Part shown: in pieces, positions 16,678 through 24,727 of the stretch
Layout: each line of letters begins with the position of its first letter
How positions within the stretch are numbered: the first letter of the stretch is position 1
NCBI GenBank assembly: GCA_040754375.1
Contig: JBFMCT010000008.1
Coordinates: 1-64,000, forward strand
Origin: Actinomycetota bacterium
GTDB lineage: Bacteria; Actinomycetota; Acidimicrobiia; Acidimicrobiales; AC-14
Direction: 5' to 3'
DNA: 64,000 nt
Position numbers and translations under genes: made by a program
The notes under the pieces: generated by a model
What the model saw: the letters and a program-made list of their open reading frames with translations, nothing else
Databases searched by the model: none
What the model was told of the DNA's origin: nothing

Positions 16678-17886
16678 ATGACCGCCCAGGCTGCGGACGG
16701 GAGGTTGGGTGCCGCCCGACCTACCCGCTCCAGGATCGAATCATTGGTGGCGCCATCGCGCGACGGTGCGATCGGGTTGATCGCGGCTAAGGCTGCTCGC
16801 GAGGCGGGCGTCGACCGTGCCTTCCTCGGCGGTTACCTGGAGGCAGTGCTCGAGGCCGCTGTTCTCGGACGCCGGTTGGGCCGGACCGATCTGGACGCCT
16901 GCCGCCAGATGGGAGAGTCCGCGGCCGACCAGGGGATCGCTCTCTCCGCGTTGCTCGACCTGTACTTGAGCGCGCTGTGGCGGCTGTGGGACGACATCAC
17001 CGGGCGAGCCGGCCGCGCCGACGCGGCGCTGGTGGCGGCGGTGGCCGGCGCGTTGTTCCGTACGGCCGATGACGCCGCCGAGGCCCTGGCCGAGGGGCAT
17101 GAGAGGGCGCAGCGCCAGAGCGTGCGTCGCGAGGAGACGATGCGGCGAGAATTTGTCGACGACCTGCTCAGCGGCGGCGGCGACCCGGACCTGGTGGGGG
17201 AGTGGGCCGCCCGCTTTGGCTTCAACCTGGCCGGCACGCACCTGGTGACCGTGGCCCGCACCCGCACCCATCGAGTCCTCGTCGACGCCGGCCCGGTACA
17301 CGCCCGAGTCGAGACCCACGTGCTGGTGAGCTTCGGTGGGCGCGACGTGGTGGTGGCCACCAGGGACGGCGCCCTCGTCTGCGTGCTCCCGGCCACCGCA
17401 ACCGACCCGGCCGCAGACTTGGCTCGCACCCTGCACGAGAGCGACGAGGGGCCCTGGCAGGTCGGCGTGGGCCGCCCCTATGCAGGTCCGGGCGGCCTGG
17501 TGCGCTCCTACAACGAGGCATGCGAGGCGCTGGAGCTGGCCCGCCGCCTGGGCCTGGCCGAGCCGATCGTCCGGTTCGAGTCGCTACTGCCCTACCGGGT
17601 GCTCGCCCTCGACCCGATCACCGTCGCCGAGATAGTCCACGCCGTGCTCGGCCCCCTCGATGGCGCCCGTGGCGGTCCCGAACCGTTGATCGCCACGCTC
17701 GACGCATACTTCGCCGAGTCCGGCAACGCGTCGGGGACCGCACGCCGCCTCCATCTCAGCCCCCGCGCCGTCGTCTACCGGCTCGAGCGCATCGCCCAGC
17801 TCACCGGTCACGCCGCCGACGACCCCGAAGGGCGCTTCGTCCTCGAGCTGGCCGTACGAGCGAGACGGATGATCAGCGACACCTGA
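16678..17886 (+). CDS. PucR/CdaR-type transcriptional regulator
   Basis: 402 aa from ATG 16678; GTG 16639 would extend it, but it lies inside the palindrome. The N-terminal half is helical, the middle resembles the GGDEF-like domain of CdaR regulators, and the C-terminus holds the PucR-type helix-turn-helix: LDAYFAESGNASGTARRLHL, then SPRAVVYRLERI. It is divergent from sbtA, with a shared promoter region containing a palindrome. A scrambled second copy lies divergent from the carbonic anhydrase operon in the same promoter context. The natural inference is that this protein now controls both promoters. The inducer is unknown (CO2, bicarbonate or a purine precursor are candidates). Confidence 0.82.
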   Translation: MTAQAADGRLGAARPTRSRIESLVAPSRDGAIGLIAAKAAREAGVDRAFLGGYLEAVLEAAVLGRRLGRTDLDACRQMGESAADQGIALSALLDLYLSALWRLWDDITGRAGRADAALVAAVAGALFRTADDAAEALAEGHERAQRQSVRREETMRREFVDDLLSGGGDPDLVGEWAARFGFNLAGTHLVTVARTRTHRVLVDAGPVHARVETHVLVSFGGRDVVVATRDGALVCVLPATATDPAADLARTLHESDEGPWQVGVGRPYAGPGGLVRSYNEACEALELARRLGLAEPIVRFESLLPYRVLALDPITVAEIVHAVLGPLDGARGGPEPLIATLDAYFAESGNASGTARRLHLSPRAVVYRLERIAQLTGHAADDPEGRFVLELAVRARRMISDT

Positions 17887-18108
17887 GCGCCCTCACCGGC
17901 CCAATCGCCGTTGGGCGCCGGTGGTCGATCGAAGGTCCCGGTGGGCGCCCCGACGAGGCCGTCTCAACGTTGGGGTTACCAATCCGTCGCAGTCCCGGCA
18001 ACAATCGGGGCGTCAACACCGTCTAGTCGCGCCCTTGTCTGCCACGAGCCGGCAGTAGATGATGGGATACATGCACCCTCACCTGCCCACAACTCCGAGG
18101 AAGGCGAG

Positions 18109-18237
18109 ATGCTCATAGCAACCGCGGCATTCGTCGCCTGCGCTGCCGGGCTCCTCGCCGCCGAATCCGCCCGACTGGCCCGGGTCGCCCGACTCTCGCT
18201 GGCGCCCCTCGTCGTGCGCACAAGGCGGCAGCGATGA
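18109..18237 (+). CDS. Small 42-aa single-helix membrane peptide
   Basis: ATG 18109 behind GAGGAAGG. One hydrophobic helix (ATAAFVACAAGLLAA) and a basic tail VRTRRQR. Its TGA overlaps the ATG of the zinc-finger gene (ATGA at 18234-18237). No family recognised. It is the first gene of a four-gene operon ending in baeRF. Confidence 0.6.
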   Translation: MLIATAAFVACAAGLLAAESARLARVARLSLAPLVVRTRRQR

Positions 18238-18515
18238 ACTGCCCAACGGACGGCACCACCCTCGTGCTCGCCGAACGCACCGGCATCGAGATCGACCACT
18301 GTCCGGTATGCCGGGGGGTGTGGCTTGACCGGGGCGAGCTCGACAAGCTGATCGACCGAGCTGCCGGCCTCGACACCGCCGGACCCGGTCGGGTCCGACG
18401 GCGTGACCACCACGATGATGACGATGACGACGACCGCTCTCAGTCTGACGGAAGCAGCCCATCCAAACGCAAGCGCAAGTCGTTCCTTGGCGACCTCTTC
18501 GAGTTCGGCGGCTGA
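18234..18515 (+). CDS. zf-TFIIB zinc-ribbon protein
   Basis: 93 aa. The N-terminus MNCPTDGTTLV and CPVCRGVWLDRGELDKLI form the zf-TFIIB (PF13453-like) zinc ribbon, with CP-x-D...CPVC ligands and the WLDRGEL signature. The C-terminal half is acidic (Asp run near residues 60-67), then basic KRKRK. These small proteins are widespread in bacteria and of unknown function. It is coupled by ATGA to the upstream membrane peptide. Confidence 0.8.
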   Translation: MNCPTDGTTLVLAERTGIEIDHCPVCRGVWLDRGELDKLIDRAAGLDTAGPGRVRRRDHHDDDDDDDRSQSDGSSPSKRKRKSFLGDLFEFGG

Positions 18516-18563
18516 GACGACCCGGCTAGCCGCCCAGGCCCCACCATTAAAAGGAGACCGAGC

Positions 18564-18710
18564 ATGACCATCCGCCACTGCCCGAGCCGCGACCTGTGCT
18601 TCGCGACCGGCTCCGAGCGAGATGACCACGTGGCTACCGACCACGAGACGCTACGGCAAGGCCCCGAACGGGCCGAGGCCGTCCCCGCCGGTGCGGTGGC
18701 CGCGCGATGA
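18564..18710 (+). CDS. Small 48-aa protein coupled to baeRF
   Basis: ATG 18564 with a strong AAGGAG about 8 bases upstream, so it is very probably translated. Sequence begins MTIRHCPSRDLCFATG (two Cys). The TGA overlaps the baeRF start (ATGA at 18707-18710). No family recognised. Confidence 0.6.
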   Translation: MTIRHCPSRDLCFATGSERDDHVATDHETLRQGPERAEAVPAGAVAAR

Positions 18711-19882
18711 CTGCTGCGACGACCCCTCGAGTTATCACCGCCATGGCAAGCGCCGGCGAGGACGCCGCCGTCACCCACCTGGCGCTGAACACCGCGAACG
18801 TGGCTCGCATCCAGCAGGTCCGCGGCTACCCGGCGATCTCGATCCTCATGTCCAGCGGACCGACCAGCGTTGGTGACCGGGCGCGGCTGGCCCGACTGGT
18901 CGAGATCGCCACAGCCCGGCTGCTGAACGAATTCTCCCGCCCAGCGGTACAGCCGCTCCTCGATGAGCTGGTGGGCCTGGCCGCCGACGCCGAAGTCGGG
19001 CCCGGTCGCCAAGGCATCGCCCTGTTCGCAAGCGCCGACCTTGTCGCCACCGTCGGGTTGCCGGTGGTCGTGCGCGAACGCACCGTCGTGGACGAGACCT
19101 TTGCCACCCGCGACCTAGTGCACGCCCTGCTCCGCAGTCCCCACTACCGGGTCCTCGTCCTCGCGAACGTGGCCCGCCTGTACGAAGGCGTCGGGGCCGA
19201 CCTGACCGAGATTGTGGACGGTGGATTCCCTTTTCGAGGCGACGAGACCTTTGCCGAGCCGGCCCGTTTCGGGGTCGACCGCTCGGACACCCGCGACGCC
19301 GGCCTACGCCGGCACCTCCGCGCCGTCGACACCGCCCTCGCCGGTCACCTCGATTCGGATCAGCCGCTGCTCGTAGTGGGCGCCAGTCGACGGCTGTCAC
19401 TGTTCCGGCAGCACTCCCGCCACCGCTCCCAAATCACAGAAGCACTCCCCGGCAACTTCGAGCAGCGCTCGGCCACGGAGCTCGCGCAAGCGATCTGGCC
19501 ATCGGTCACCAACATGTTCGACCGCCGCCACCAGGATGCCCTCGCCGAACTGGACCGGGCCGTCGGGGAACGCCGGTACGCTTTCGGCGTCCAGCAGGCC
19601 TGGACCCTGGCGAATCAAGGCAGCGGCGCGCTCATCGTCGTGGAAGAGAACTACGTCTACCCCGCCAGGATCGACCCCCACAGCAACGGCCTCGTCGCCG
19701 CCGCCGACGTAGCGCACCCCGAGGTCGTCGATGACGTCGTGGATGAGATTATCGAGATCGTCCTGGCCAAAGGAGGACGTGCCACCATCGTTCCCGACGG
19801 CACCCTCGCCACCAGGGGTCAAATCGCGATGGCCCTGCGGTATGGGGCGGAAGCGGCACCCGCCCGAGCGGGCCCGGTCTGA
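18707..19882 (+). CDS. Bacterial archaeo-eukaryotic release factor-like protein (baeRF superfamily)
   Basis: 391 aa. It has the three-domain plan of baeRF proteins: YPAISILMSSGPTS near the N-terminus, a middle region with HYRVLVLANVARLYEGVG, and a C-terminal eL30-like domain with ALIVVEENYVYPARID and GGRATIVPDGTLATRGQIA. The family is related to aeRF1; members such as Balon bind the ribosomal A site during hibernation, and others act in ribosome rescue. No GGQ motif is seen, which argues against peptide release. Last gene of an operon with a membrane peptide, a zf-TFIIB protein and a 48-aa ORF. The subfamily (possibly baeRF family 3) is my recollection of patterns and was not searched. Confidence 0.75.
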   Translation: MTAATTPRVITAMASAGEDAAVTHLALNTANVARIQQVRGYPAISILMSSGPTSVGDRARLARLVEIATARLLNEFSRPAVQPLLDELVGLAADAEVGPGRQGIALFASADLVATVGLPVVVRERTVVDETFATRDLVHALLRSPHYRVLVLANVARLYEGVGADLTEIVDGGFPFRGDETFAEPARFGVDRSDTRDAGLRRHLRAVDTALAGHLDSDQPLLVVGASRRLSLFRQHSRHRSQITEALPGNFEQRSATELAQAIWPSVTNMFDRRHQDALAELDRAVGERRYAFGVQQAWTLANQGSGALIVVEENYVYPARIDPHSNGLVAAADVAHPEVVDDVVDEIIEIVLAKGGRATIVPDGTLATRGQIAMALRYGAEAAPARAGPV

Positions 19883-19891
19883 TTCTTCTAA

Positions 19892-19980
19892 ATGACATTA
19901 GTGGAAGCACATTCCCATCAAGCTTCCACTAACGTGGGCTGCGGCCGGGTCGTAGCCCGGCGAATGTGGATCCACTAACA
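19892..19980 (+). other. Candidate TnpI recombination (resolution) site
   Basis: TTAGTGGAAGC (19898-19908) and GCTTCCACTAA (19922-19932) are a perfect 11-bp inverted repeat around a 13-bp spacer. A related direct copy ATCCACTAAC lies at 19970-19979, inside the palindrome GTGGATCCAC. Two inverted core sites plus accessory direct repeats just upstream of a tyrosine recombinase match the internal recombination site layout of Tn4430-type transposons. Confidence 0.65.
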
Positions 19981-19990
19981 GGGAGAGGCC

Positions 19991-20938
19991 ATGGCCGCTC
20001 GGGCGGGGAAGGCGGCACTGCGAGAGGCGGAGGGTGTCGAGGCCGAGGCGGCGCTGGCCACCTACGCCGGCTGGTTGAAGCGCCAGCCGCTGGCGACTCG
20101 ATCACGTGAGGCATACCTGGCCCAGGTCCGAGCTTTCCTCAACTGGCTCGCCGGCTCCGAGCACGGGCCCCAGGCCCTGGTCGACCCTCATGTGCGCGAC
20201 TGGGCGGTGCGGGACTACAAGCGCCACGTCAAGACGACCAAGCGCTGGGCGCCGGCGTCGGTGAACCAGGCTCTGGCCGCCATCGACAACTTCTACCGCT
20301 CGCTGGCCGCCGGCCGGCCGGAGGTCCTTCGCGAAGAGCTGGCCCAGGTGGCGCCCCGCTCCCTGGAGGAGGCCGACCAGCGGCGGTTCCTGCGCATCGT
20401 GGAGGCCAGCCCGTCGCCTCGGGACCGGGCCATGGTCACGGTCTTCTTCTACGCCGGCCTGCGCCTGTCGGAGTTGTCCGCCCTCGACATCGCTGACGTC
20501 GAGATGTCGGCCCGCCGTGGTCGCCTCAAGGTCCGCACCGGCAAGGGCGACGCCTACCGCGAGGTCCCCCTCAACAGCTCCACCCGCAAGGCCCTGGAGG
20601 AGTGGTTCGAGGCAAGGACCGACCAGCTGTCAGCCGTCGCCGACGCTGACGGAGGCGACGCCGAGGAGACGGCGCTGTGGCTGTCGCGCACCGGCAAGCC
20701 CATGAGCAGCCGGGCCGTCGACATGGTCGTGCGCCGCCTGGCCGCCGAGGCCAAGCTGGAGCTGTCGGCCCACGTCCTGCGCCACACCTTCGTCACCAAC
20801 CTGATCCGCTCCGGTGCCGACGTGGTGCTGGTGGCAGAGCTCGCCGGCCACCGCCGCCTGGACACCACCCGGCGCTACAGCCTGCCCTCACAGGCCGACA
20901 AGGACGCGGCCGTCGAAGCCGTTCTGGTCGAGATCTGA
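19991..20938 (+). CDS. tnpI: Tyrosine recombinase, cointegrate resolvase of the transposon (TnpI type)
   Basis: 315 aa, preceded by GGGAGAGG. SAM-like N-terminal domain (TYAGWLKRQPLATRSREAYL), then the catalytic domain with all residues visible: Arg in YAGLRLSELSAL, Lys in RTGKGDAYREV, His-x-x-Arg in HVLRHTF, His in LAGHRRLDTT and the Tyr nucleophile in RRYSLPS. It sits directly upstream of tnpA on the same strand and just downstream of an inverted-repeat site, as expected for resolution of Tn3-family cointegrates. XerC/D-type chromosomal function is excluded by position. Confidence 0.88.
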   Translation: MAARAGKAALREAEGVEAEAALATYAGWLKRQPLATRSREAYLAQVRAFLNWLAGSEHGPQALVDPHVRDWAVRDYKRHVKTTKRWAPASVNQALAAIDNFYRSLAAGRPEVLREELAQVAPRSLEEADQRRFLRIVEASPSPRDRAMVTVFFYAGLRLSELSALDIADVEMSARRGRLKVRTGKGDAYREVPLNSSTRKALEEWFEARTDQLSAVADADGGDAEETALWLSRTGKPMSSRAVDMVVRRLAAEAKLELSAHVLRHTFVTNLIRSGADVVLVAELAGHRRLDTTRRYSLPSQADKDAAVEAVLVEI

Positions 20939-20952
20939 GGGGATCGGCGACC

Positions 20953-23943
20953 ATGGCCGGCAAGGTCTTCTCCGACGAGGAGGCGGAGCAGCTCTCCAGC
21001 TGGCCGCCCGAAGTGGCCCGCAGTGACGTGGTCGCCCACTTCACGCTGTCGGTCGAGGACCGGCGCTGGGTCCGATCACACCGGGGCGCCGCCGAGCGCA
21101 TCGGCCTGGCCGTGCAGCTGTGCGGCCTGGGCTACCTGGGCTTCGTTCCCGCCGACCTGGCCAGCACACCCCGGGAGGTCGTGGACTTCGTGGCCAGACA
21201 GATCGGCGTGGCCATGGCAACCTTCACTCGCTACGCCCGGGAGGTCGACGGCCGCACCCGGCGCCGGCACGTGGCAGCGGTGGTGGAGCAGGCTGGCTGG
21301 CGGGTGTGCGGACCGGGCGACTGGAAGGCCCTCGGTGACTCGCTAACTGCCCGGGCGCTGGAGCACGACACCCCCTCGGTGCTGTTCCGCCAGGCCCTCG
21401 GCCAGCTCCGCACCGACCGAGTGGTCCGTCCCGGCCTGGACCGGCTCATGCGGGCGGTGTCGACGGCAAGGGTCACGGCCCAGGAGGAGATCCGTCGGTG
21501 CCTGGACCCGGAGCTGACCTCCGAGCGCTGCGCCCAGCTCGACGCCCTGGTGGCCACCGATGCCGAGCTGGGCGTGGCCCGCCTGGTGTGGCTGAACGAC
21601 GGCGCCACCTCGGCATCGTCGGAGTGGGTGAAGCTGGAGGTGGCCAAGCTGGCCTACCTGGAGGGCCTGGGAGCGCACCGGCTGGACCTCAGCGCCATTC
21701 CGCCCGAGCGCCTTCGCCAGCTGGCCATGCTGGCCCGGCGCTCGACGCCCCAGGCGCTGCGCCAGATGGCCCCCGAGCGTCGCCACCCCATCCTGCTCGC
21801 CGCCCTGGCTGCGGCTCACACCGAGATCGTCGACGAGATCGTGCGTCTGTTCGACATGGTCCTGGCCAACACCGACGGCAGTGCCCGGGACCAGGTGGCC
21901 GTGCGCCAGGCCGAGGCCGTCCGCTCCGACGTCGGGCGCCTGGCCTTGCTCGACGACATCCTCGACGTGGTGCTCGACACCGAACTTGACGACGCCGCGG
22001 TGGGCGCAGGGGTGAGGGGATTGGGTTCCGAGCGTCTGGCCGGGGCAGCAAGGAGCGAGGACGATCGCCTTCCCCGCGACGGCGGCCACTTGGAGCTCAT
22101 GGAGGCCCGCTTCTCCCACGTCCGCTCCTTCGCCCCCCAGGTGCTGGGCGCCCTGACCTTCGCCGCCAGCGTGTCGCCCAGCGAGGTGCTCGACGCCGTC
22201 GTCCTGCTCCAGGCCATGAATGCTGGGGGGCGCCGCCACGTCCCCGACGACGCTCCGGAGGACTTCGTCCCCGCCCGCTGCCGCCCCTATCTCGACGCGG
22301 CCCGTGCCGCCGGTGACGCGAACCTCTACAAGCACTACTGGGAGCTGTGCGTCCTCTTCGCCCTCCAGGGCGGCCTGCGCTCGGGTGAGATCTGGGTGAA
22401 GGGCTCCCGCCGCTACGCCGACCCCGCCTCCTACCTCATCACCGTCGAGGCGTGGCCGGCCCGGCGAGGCGAGGTCATGGAGCTCACCAAGATGCCGGCC
22501 ACCTTCGCCGAACGGCTCACGGCCGTCGACGCCGAGATGAGCCGCTACCTCGACGACCTCGAAGCCCTGCTCGCCGATCCCGACAGCCCAGTGAGTATCG
22601 ACGCCAGCGGCCAGCTGCACCTGAAGGCCCTGACCGCCGAGGTCATCGACCCCGAGGTCCTGGCCCAGCGCGACGCCGTGGTGGCCCGGCTCCCGAGGGT
22701 GCCCCTGACCGAGCTGCTCATCGAGGTGGACCGGGAGAGTGGCTTCTCCGCCTACCTGACCCACGCCGGCGGGGCGAGTCCCCGCCACCCCGATCTGGAG
22801 CACCGCCGCAACCTCTATGCCGCCATCTTGTCGCTGGCCTGCAACTTCGGCTCCACCCGCATGGCCGAGCTCACCGGCATCTCGGCCGACACCATCGATT
22901 GGACCATCCGGTGGTACCTCCGGGAGGACACGCTGCGGGCGGCCAACGCCGCCATCGTCAACGCCCACCACCGCCATCCCCTCGCTGCGTCCCAGGGCGG
23001 CGGCACCCTGTCGTCCTCGGACGGCCTGCGCATGCCCATGCGGGGCAAGTCCCTTACCGGCAGGGCCCTGTCGCGCTACTTCATACACGAGGGGCTCACC
23101 AGCTACACCCACATCTCCGATCAGTACTCAACGTTCGGCACCCAGATCGTGGTCACGACCGAACGCGACGCCACCTTCACTCTGGACGAGATCCTCGGCA
23201 ACACGACCGAGCTGCCGATCGTCGAGCACACGACCGACAGCCATGGCCAGACCTTGGCCACTTTCGCCCTCTTCGACCTGACCGGCTACCGCCTGTCGCC
23301 GCGGATCGCCAAGCTCCCCGAGGCGCCGCTGTGGCGGCCCCACCCACCCAGCTACTACCAGCGGTGGCCACTGGCCGGCCCGCTGCTGGAGCACCACGCC
23401 CAGACCGACGTCATCGCCGAGCACTGGGACGACCTGGTCCGCATCGGCGGCTCCCTCAAGCTCGGCTATGTATCGGCGGCGCTGCTCATCGCCAAGCTCC
23501 AGGCCGGCTCCCGCCAGCACCCCCTGGCGAAGGCCATGCTGGAGTACGGAAAACTCCTGCGCACCCTCCACGCCCTGCGCTGGTTCACCGACGAGGCGTT
23601 TCGTCGCCGGATCGGCCGCCAGCTCAACCGGGGCGAGGCCACCAACGACCTCCGCCGCTTCATCTTCTTCGCCAACCGGGGCGCGGTCCGCTACCCCCAC
23701 CACGACGACCAGACCACCCAGGCCCACTGCCACACCCTCGTCGTCAACGCCTGCGTCCTGTCCACCACCGGCTACCTCGAGGACGCCGTCGACGCCGAGG
23801 AGGCCGACGGGCATCAGGTCACCGACGAGGCCAAGGCCCACCTGAGCTTCGCCCACTTCGAGACCATCAACCCCTACGGGACGATGGTCTTCGACATCAC
23901 CGGTGTCCTCAACCGGTCCCGACGGCCCCTCCGCCGCCCATGA
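20953..23943 (+). CDS. tnpA: Tn3-family transposase TnpA
   Basis: 996 aa, the normal length for the family. N-terminal DUF4158-like DNA-binding region (WPPEVARSDVVAHFTLSVED). The DDE catalytic core is visible: SSSDGLRMPMRGKS, then EHTTDSHGQTLATF, and the Glu in QLNRGEATNDLRRF followed by IFFANRG. It binds the 58-bp ends and carries out replicative transposition. Start ATG 20953 is 14 bases after tnpI, with GAGGGG upstream. Its stop overlaps the next gene (ATGA), so transposase and the toxin-antitoxin-like pair are coupled. No disrupting mutation seen; the element could still be active. Confidence 0.93.
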   Translation: MAGKVFSDEEAEQLSSWPPEVARSDVVAHFTLSVEDRRWVRSHRGAAERIGLAVQLCGLGYLGFVPADLASTPREVVDFVARQIGVAMATFTRYAREVDGRTRRRHVAAVVEQAGWRVCGPGDWKALGDSLTARALEHDTPSVLFRQALGQLRTDRVVRPGLDRLMRAVSTARVTAQEEIRRCLDPELTSERCAQLDALVATDAELGVARLVWLNDGATSASSEWVKLEVAKLAYLEGLGAHRLDLSAIPPERLRQLAMLARRSTPQALRQMAPERRHPILLAALAAAHTEIVDEIVRLFDMVLANTDGSARDQVAVRQAEAVRSDVGRLALLDDILDVVLDTELDDAAVGAGVRGLGSERLAGAARSEDDRLPRDGGHLELMEARFSHVRSFAPQVLGALTFAASVSPSEVLDAVVLLQAMNAGGRRHVPDDAPEDFVPARCRPYLDAARAAGDANLYKHYWELCVLFALQGGLRSGEIWVKGSRRYADPASYLITVEAWPARRGEVMELTKMPATFAERLTAVDAEMSRYLDDLEALLADPDSPVSIDASGQLHLKALTAEVIDPEVLAQRDAVVARLPRVPLTELLIEVDRESGFSAYLTHAGGASPRHPDLEHRRNLYAAILSLACNFGSTRMAELTGISADTIDWTIRWYLREDTLRAANAAIVNAHHRHPLAASQGGGTLSSSDGLRMPMRGKSLTGRALSRYFIHEGLTSYTHISDQYSTFGTQIVVTTERDATFTLDEILGNTTELPIVEHTTDSHGQTLATFALFDLTGYRLSPRIAKLPEAPLWRPHPPSYYQRWPLAGPLLEHHAQTDVIAEHWDDLVRIGGSLKLGYVSAALLIAKLQAGSRQHPLAKAMLEYGKLLRTLHALRWFTDEAFRRRIGRQLNRGEATNDLRRFIFFANRGAVRYPHHDDQTTQAHCHTLVVNACVLSTTGYLEDAVDAEEADGHQVTDEAKAHLSFAHFETINPYGTMVFDITGVLNRSRRPLRRP

Positions 23944-24329
23944 CGACCTTCATCGCCATGACCATCGAGCGACTGGCCGCCCATGTGGCCGACGAGGCCG
24001 ACGCCGACCGCCGCTGGTCCCTGCTGCTCGAGTTCATGGAGGAGTACGAGCACGAACCAGCGACCGGTCGCCCATCCCTCGTCGAGGTGGAGCCCGGGGG
24101 GACCAACGATGCACACTGGGACGCGCTCCTGGCCGGCATCGCCGAGTGGCTCGCGGCTCGCGACGGCTTTCCCGCACCGCCCTGGGTGGGAACGCCTGAA
24201 CGCACGCTCAGCGACCCGTGGAGCCCGCACGAGCTCGCCTCACTGCGACGTCTGGCTGCCGACCATGTGCCCCCGGAGATCCGCCGGCACGGGGTGCTGC
24301 TCGACCCCTACGACCTGGCCCGGGCGTGA
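23940..24329 (+). CDS. Putative antitoxin-like partner of the nucleotidyltransferase
   Basis: 129 aa. ATG 23940 overlaps the tnpA stop and its TGA overlaps the GTG start of the nucleotidyltransferase (GTGA). Acidic N-terminus (IERLAAHVADEADADRRW), Trp-rich middle, and a C-terminus EIRRHGVLLDPYDLARA that resembles small proteins paired with DUF6036 nucleotidyltransferases. No DNA-binding motif is clear. Toxin-antitoxin pairs fused to tnpA transcription are known in Tn3 elements, where they are thought to help maintenance. Function here is by analogy. Confidence 0.55.
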   Translation: MTTFIAMTIERLAAHVADEADADRRWSLLLEFMEEYEHEPATGRPSLVEVEPGGTNDAHWDALLAGIAEWLAARDGFPAPPWVGTPERTLSDPWSPHELASLRRLAADHVPPEIRRHGVLLDPYDLARA

Positions 24330-24727
24330 ACGGTCCGCTTCTCAGCCGACGCCAGCTCAATGCCGCACTCGAACGTCTGGCCCATCACCTCCAGCGCCGG
24401 GGAGTTCATGGCGAGCTCTACGTCTTCGGCGGCGGGGCCATGGTCCTGGCCCACAGCGCCCGGGAGGCCACCATGGACCTGGACACGGCCATCAGGCGAC
24501 ATCACGGACCCGTCCTGGCCGAGGCCCGGACCGTTGCCGAGGAGCTCGGTCTTCCGTACTGGTGGCTCAACGAACAGGCGACCTCCTACCTGCCCGCCGG
24601 GCAGGACGTCCAGGCCACCGTGGTGCTGGAGCGCCCCGGCCTCACGGTTCCCCTGTCTGTCAGGCTGACGTGAGACACCTGCTGCACCTGACCATCCCTA
24701 CAGGGCGAGACAGGAACACCTAGACCG

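Larger units (their letters stand above)
16491..16854 (+). repeat. 360-bp direct repeat, copy 2 (upstream of sbtA and intact pucR)
   Basis: Second copy of the block at 10603-10962, about 5.9 kb away in the same orientation. Here it is followed by the rest of the intact regulator. On the sbtA side it carries a stranded 5' fragment of the carbonic-anhydrase-like gene, which shows the block was copied from the carbonic anhydrase locus. Confidence 0.9.
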
